Assembly: GCF_000316115.1 (NCBI RefSeq)
Contig: NZ_JH993797.1
Coordinates: forward strand, 7,289,961 to 7,353,960
From: Leptolyngbya sp. PCC 7375
Lineage (GTDB): Bacteria > Cyanobacteriota > Cyanobacteriia > Phormidesmidales > Phormidesmidaceae
Direction of reading: 5' to 3'
DNA length: 64,000 bases
Made by a program: the position numbers and the translations under genes. Under the pieces are notes generated by a model, which searched no databases, was not told the DNA's origin, and was given only the letters and a program-made list of their open reading frames with translations. Positions 60,946 through 64,000 of the stretch are shown piece after piece. Every line of letters begins with the position of its first letter. Within the stretch, counting starts at the first letter, position 1.

Positions 60946-61493
60946 AATGGCCAGTACCCCAATACCCACAGATCAGTCTGATAAATACTGCTAGAGTAGC
61001 TGCCGGATCGAGAGGCCCAAATTTGTCCATCAACCGCTGGCACTATCAGTTGTTGAGGAATGATAGTTGTTCCAGTACTAGTGAGGCTAGCGGAATAGTC
61101 TTCATTTTGTGGATGATTAAAGTAACGCTCAGCAATTGGCTTAGTAATAGCTGGTGATTCAAAATAAATCCGCAACGTATAGGAAGAAGCTTTACCAGGG
61201 TTACCCAGTAAATGAACCAGACAGTTTCCCTCTTGAGGAATTGAGCTAAGAGTATAGGTCTGGCCCGAAATAACGCTAAGGTTATTCCACTCCTTTACCC
61301 GTGGATCAAGCCGAACGTAGCGACCACCCCCTTGATTGTTGCTGCCCAGGTTATTCCCAAGAACATCAAGCAGCTGTATGGAATGTTCTTCAAAATTGGT
61401 CGGCTCAGCCATAGCCGGAACTGTTCCTCCCAGCGTAGTTATCATGTTCTCGATTTTGTCGAGAAACGTAGTTTTATAGTTCGTCGCTGACAT
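60942..61493 (-). CDS. Prophage structural hypothetical protein
   Basis: 183-residue protein not recognised. Strand-rich, with a Gly/Asn-rich stretch (NNLGSNNQGGGRYVRLDPRVKEW) and Ser-rich strands (SRSGSYSSSIYQTDLW), consistent with a phage tail, baseplate or adhesin piece. The start MSATNYKTTFLDK at 61493 overlaps the previous gene by 20 bp. Role inferred from position after coat and HU genes. Confidence 0.5.
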   Translation of the reverse strand: MSATNYKTTFLDKIENMITTLGGTVPAMAEPTNFEEHSIQLLDVLGNNLGSNNQGGGRYVRLDPRVKEWNNLSVISGQTYTLSSIPQEGNCLVHLLGNPGKASSYTLRIYFESPAITKPIAERYFNHPQNEDYSASLTSTGTTIIPQQLIVPAVDGQIWASRSGSYSSSIYQTDLWVLGYWPL

Positions 61494-61845
61494 CGGATTT
61501 TTCAGCCTCAGCTCGTGCAATCGCCACGGTGATATCAGCTTGTTTCATCTTGGAGTAACCCAAGATATCCAGATCCCTAGCCATAGACTTTAGTTCAGTC
61601 ATGGTTTTGGTATCGGCCAGCTCAGTGGACCGAGCTGTGATTGAGTCATCTGCTACAGGCTGATCGGTATCAGCCACCGGTTCAGATTCGTCTAGATCAC
61701 CATCGACATAGTCGTGAAAGCTGGGTTCAGACTCAGGCTCTTTCCATAGCGTATGCACATCAGGGTCATAGTCACTCTGGTTGATAATGATGTAGTCAGA
61801 GCCATCCTCATCCGAGATCGCAACCGTTGCCACTTTAACCATCAT
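61474..61845 (-). CDS. Prophage protein with Rho_N/SAP-like C-terminal domain
   Basis: 123-residue acidic protein. The first two thirds are disordered and acidic (DEDGSDYIIINQSDYDPDV, ESEPVADTDQPVADDS). The C-terminal TELKSMARDLDILGYSKMKQADITVAI fits the Rho_N/SAP-like helical fold that binds nucleic acid or protein. In phage gene clusters such small acidic proteins lie near head genes. Its stop overlaps the next gene's start, and its start overlaps the HU gene by 11 bp. Confidence 0.6.
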   Translation of the reverse strand: MMVKVATVAISDEDGSDYIIINQSDYDPDVHTLWKEPESEPSFHDYVDGDLDESEPVADTDQPVADDSITARSTELADTKTMTELKSMARDLDILGYSKMKQADITVAIARAEAEKSDVSDEL

Positions 61846-62113
61846 TCACCCGCTCCTTAAACGCTTTGCCTGCCCGGAACACAGGCTTAGTTCGCTCAGG
61901 AATAGTCATCGCTTTCCCAGTACGTGGATTACGGCCTACCCGCTCCTTGGCCTCCACCGATTCAAAAGTACCAAAACCCACCAGAGTGACCCGATTCCCC
62001 TCAGTCACCTGATAGATAATCACCTCGATCACCTCAGACACAATCGCATCAACAACAGTCCGTGTTGCCCCGGTGCGATCGCAAATCGCCCCGACCAGTT
62101 CACCTTTATTCAT
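61835..62113 (-). CDS. HU-family DNA-binding protein, prophage-encoded
   Basis: 92-residue HU/IHF-type protein. MNKGELVGAICDRTGATRT opens the helical dimerisation part; VTLVGFGTFESVEAKERVGRNPRTGKAM spans the beta ribbon with the conserved Arg-Asn-Pro intercalating tip. It would bend DNA without sequence preference. Its ATG overlaps the coat protein's TGA. An HU gene inside a head-protein operon is unusual and might help genome packaging or condensation. Confidence 0.93.
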   Translation of the reverse strand: MNKGELVGAICDRTGATRTVVDAIVSEVIEVIIYQVTEGNRVTLVGFGTFESVEAKERVGRNPRTGKAMTIPERTKPVFRAGKAFKERVNDG

Positions 62114-63252
62114 CAGCCCGCTATCCTCGCCGCTAACCGAGCGTCCACCAATTCAGCACCCCACAGGCAACTCAGATAGAACCCAGTTTGGTGATATTCA
62201 TCTCTAATTTCCAGACGTAGGACCACACCCGTCATATCGTCCACCCAGGTCATAAAGCTAGACGTCATACCAGGGATGCGCAATCGTGCAGCAGGCCGCG
62301 AGTCAAAGGCAAAGGCCATGGGATGAAAGGCCAGGTTAATGGCGTGATCACCCTTGAACGTAAGAGCCGCATTATCGGCCCAGGCCACCTTAGCCTTAGG
62401 AGCATAGGTAAGGGTGCTACCGACACCGAAACCAATCACAACATAGGTTTGAGTATCCCCTGCGACAGTAAAGATATCGCCTGCTACCGGTGGGCCACCC
62501 CCCGTGTCAATCACAACCGTTGTATCGTCTACAGCATGGTTAGCCTGGTTTACCAACCAGCCTGCTGGGGTGCCATTAGGATTACTATGATTGATGTCAT
62601 CCAGGCCAACATCTTCGTACCAGTCAAAGCCATAGGCATGACTAATTTCACCTTCCCGGATCACCTCAGTAGAACCAAAATTAAGCGCTCGGGCAAAAGC
62701 ATCTAGACCGGTGGCATTACCGTAAGCATCGGTATTGAGCACCAGGCGACGCATAAATTTAGGGCACTTCTGCTTAGTAAGTACCTTTTTAGCGTTTTGG
62801 GCATCGGTGGGAGCGGCAGCAAAGGGAGTTGTACCACCAGTGCCAATATAACCATAGACACCTTTGTACTGTGCTGCGATTGCCGCCGTAATGTCTTCAA
62901 CAATGGGACTAACGGCATTAGCCAGGAACATAGGCACCTGGTCCTCTGCCGATTCAATCAGTGAGATTTGTTTCTCGGTCAGGGGAAAGTTGACCTCTTT
63001 CCAGTAGTTGAGATTAACCTTTACCGTACTCGGAGCCGGAGCAGACTGACTAGTCGGTGGTGTGGGTCCTGGTACTACATCACGGGAGGCAAACTCAGGG
63101 GGGACAATCACCTCTGTCACGCCACCAGGACTGTGGGCCTGTTCTCGATCTCCAGCTGGAATATTGTTGACCAGCATCGGTAAACAGGTGTGCTGACGAA
63201 TAGTTTGAGCCCCAAGCGCCAACACTTTGCCGTATAAATCTTCAATTGCCAT
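62113..63252 (-). CDS. Major coat protein, P22-like
   Basis: 379-residue capsid protein. NYWKEVNFPLTEKQISLIES followed by LANAVSPIVEDITAAIAAQYKGVYGYIG, FARALNFGSTEVIREGEISHAYGFDWYED and NLAFHPMAFAFDSRPAARL follow the order of P22-type coat proteins (HK97-like fold). Order scaffold-coat is also as in P22-like phages. The start ATG is preceded by GAGGAG. It overlaps the HU gene by a TGATG stop-start, implying coupled translation. Residues about 55-80 are Pro/Thr rich. Confidence 0.8.
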   Translation of the reverse strand: MAIEDLYGKVLALGAQTIRQHTCLPMLVNNIPAGDREQAHSPGGVTEVIVPPEFASRDVVPGPTPPTSQSAPAPSTVKVNLNYWKEVNFPLTEKQISLIESAEDQVPMFLANAVSPIVEDITAAIAAQYKGVYGYIGTGGTTPFAAAPTDAQNAKKVLTKQKCPKFMRRLVLNTDAYGNATGLDAFARALNFGSTEVIREGEISHAYGFDWYEDVGLDDINHSNPNGTPAGWLVNQANHAVDDTTVVIDTGGGPPVAGDIFTVAGDTQTYVVIGFGVGSTLTYAPKAKVAWADNAALTFKGDHAINLAFHPMAFAFDSRPAARLRIPGMTSSFMTWVDDMTGVVLRLEIRDEYHQTGFYLSCLWGAELVDARLAARIAG

Positions 63253-63279
63253 GGGATAAACTCCTCTATCAATCAGGCC

Positions 63280-63864
63280 TTAGCCCAAGGACACACGCAC
63301 TGAACCGCTGATGACGTCATCGGGGTCAACGCCGCTGACGATACCGTCCTTCGCTGTCAGCTGTTTCGGTGTCTCTTCAGTTGAGCTGCCCTCACCGGCA
63401 CTGCCACCAGTGCCCGCTGCATCATCCCCAAAAAACATGGCGGGATATTTGGTTTTGAGACCGTCATAGAATCCTTCGGGAGCAGTGATGTCGCCGTTTT
63501 CGCCAACGTCAAGACTATTAGCGACTTGCGGAAGCAACAGATCCTCATACTCGGGTCGCAGCTGAGCTGAAGTAAGTCCTCTTAGGGCGGTGAATTGTTT
63601 TTGACTGGTGACCAGCTGTGTTTTTGTGTCTGCAAGCTGTGTTGTTAACTGGTCACGTTCGTCGGTCAAGGTTTGTAGCTGGTCCGCCTGGGTTTGGTAC
63701 TGGTCCAACTGCTGTAAAGCGGTGCGGGCAGCTTCTGGGTCAATGCCGTCGTATAAATCGGCCTGGGTGATGGCCTGGTCAAAACTGGAGAGTATTTCTG
63801 TATCCACTGTGGGTATGGCCCCTAATTGCGATCGCAATTGAGTCAGCGTTTCTTTTAAACTCAT
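63280..63864 (-). CDS. Prophage scaffolding-like protein
   Basis: 194-residue acidic protein with a strong coiled coil (about 50-90: QADQLQTLTDERDQLTTQLADTKTQ) and a flexible Gly/Ser/Thr-rich C-terminal third (DDAAGTGGSAGEGSSTEE). Position directly before the coat gene and the helical, acidic make-up are those of phage scaffolding proteins, which guide capsid assembly and are then lost. Its ATG overlaps the stop of the upstream gene by ATGA. Confidence 0.7.
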   Translation of the reverse strand: MSLKETLTQLRSQLGAIPTVDTEILSSFDQAITQADLYDGIDPEAARTALQQLDQYQTQADQLQTLTDERDQLTTQLADTKTQLVTSQKQFTALRGLTSAQLRPEYEDLLLPQVANSLDVGENGDITAPEGFYDGLKTKYPAMFFGDDAAGTGGSAGEGSSTEETPKQLTAKDGIVSGVDPDDVISGSVRVSLG

Positions 63865-64000
63865 CGATCATCATCTCCGGGTAGTAGGTGTTTACGTTGG
63901 GCAACCGCCCGCAACTCTTCACGAGTAATATCCTCACGTTCTCGCATTTGAACTAAGACCTGTAGCAACTGGGGGTCAGCACTCAGGTCCCTAAAGAACT
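63861..64000 (-). CDS. Prophage gene, C-terminal end (portal-like), cut by the window
   Basis: The minus-strand frame is open to the right edge and ends in ...REDITREELRAVAQRKH-LLPGDDDR-stop; 45 codons are visible. By position before scaffold and coat it would be the portal protein's end, and the polar, helical, acidic tail agrees, but this is inference. Stop codon overlaps the scaffold start (ATGA). Confidence 0.5.
   Translation of the reverse strand, partial: FFRDLSADPQLLQVLVQMREREDITREELRAVAQRKHLLPGDDDR

Overview
The window looks like the chromosome of a filamentous-type cyanobacterium with a large, repeat-rich genome. The evidence is the many HIP1-like octamers (GCGATCGC and near variants), the fbp-tal-zwf-opcA oxidative pentose phosphate cluster, a group 2 sigma-70 factor, an apocarotenoid-type carotenoid oxygenase, an alpha carbonic anhydrase, a haemagglutinin-type CHAT protein, AAA_35-type ATPases and several families of dispersed palindromes. 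The species cannot be named from the sequence.

Layout. 1-8.1 kb: an aldo/keto reductase cut by the window edge, a peroxiredoxin-like protein, a 1342-residue PAS/GAF sensor histidine kinase behind an operator-like palindrome, a second aldo/keto reductase and a group 2 sigma factor. 8.9-12.6 kb: a three-part ABC importer whose operon is interrupted by an opposite-strand nuclease-fold gene. 12.7-15.7 kb: metG, then a REP-like repeat array and its REP-associated tyrosine transposase. 15.9-24.0 kb: envelope and membrane genes (class D beta-lactamase, SnoaL-like protein, small membrane proteins, acyltransferase 3, S41 protease, alpha/beta hydrolase, carbonic anhydrase); three of them share an upstream 14-bp inverted repeat. 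24.0-30.8 kb: two paralogous Ser/Thr kinases bracket an FHA protein and an MscS-DEP channel, probably a phospho-signalling and membrane-tension module. 30.9-35.3 kb: an HNH-like protein, an EEP-family hydrolase, an unknown protein and a carotenoid oxygenase.

35.7-44.6 kb is the most unusual part. A CHAT-TIR-AAA_35 protein, an AAA_35-CHASE2 membrane protein and an AAA_35-TM protein are interspersed with fragments of further AAA_35 genes (tail and head scars), a three-gene HTH cassette between two copies of the same gene tail, and an orphan antitoxin-like gene. It reads as a tandem array of NTPase effector or sensor genes that has expanded and collapsed by recombination; a role in defence or regulated cell death is inference. 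44.7-46.8 kb has a MITE-like element, an HtrA protease, a 34-residue membrane protein with a perfect Shine-Dalgarno and an Hsp20 remnant. 46.8-52.2 kb is the opcA-zwf-tal-fbp cluster. 52.8-58.7 kb encodes a secreted haemagglutinin/CHAT protein of 1970 residues. 58.9-60.2 kb is the pyruvate dehydrogenase E2 gene. 60.4-64.0 kb is the edge of a prophage (portal end, scaffold, P22-like coat, HU, Rho_N-like and tail-type genes), continuing beyond the window.

No tRNA, rRNA or CRISPR array was recognised. All family assignments are from reading motifs, without database searches.
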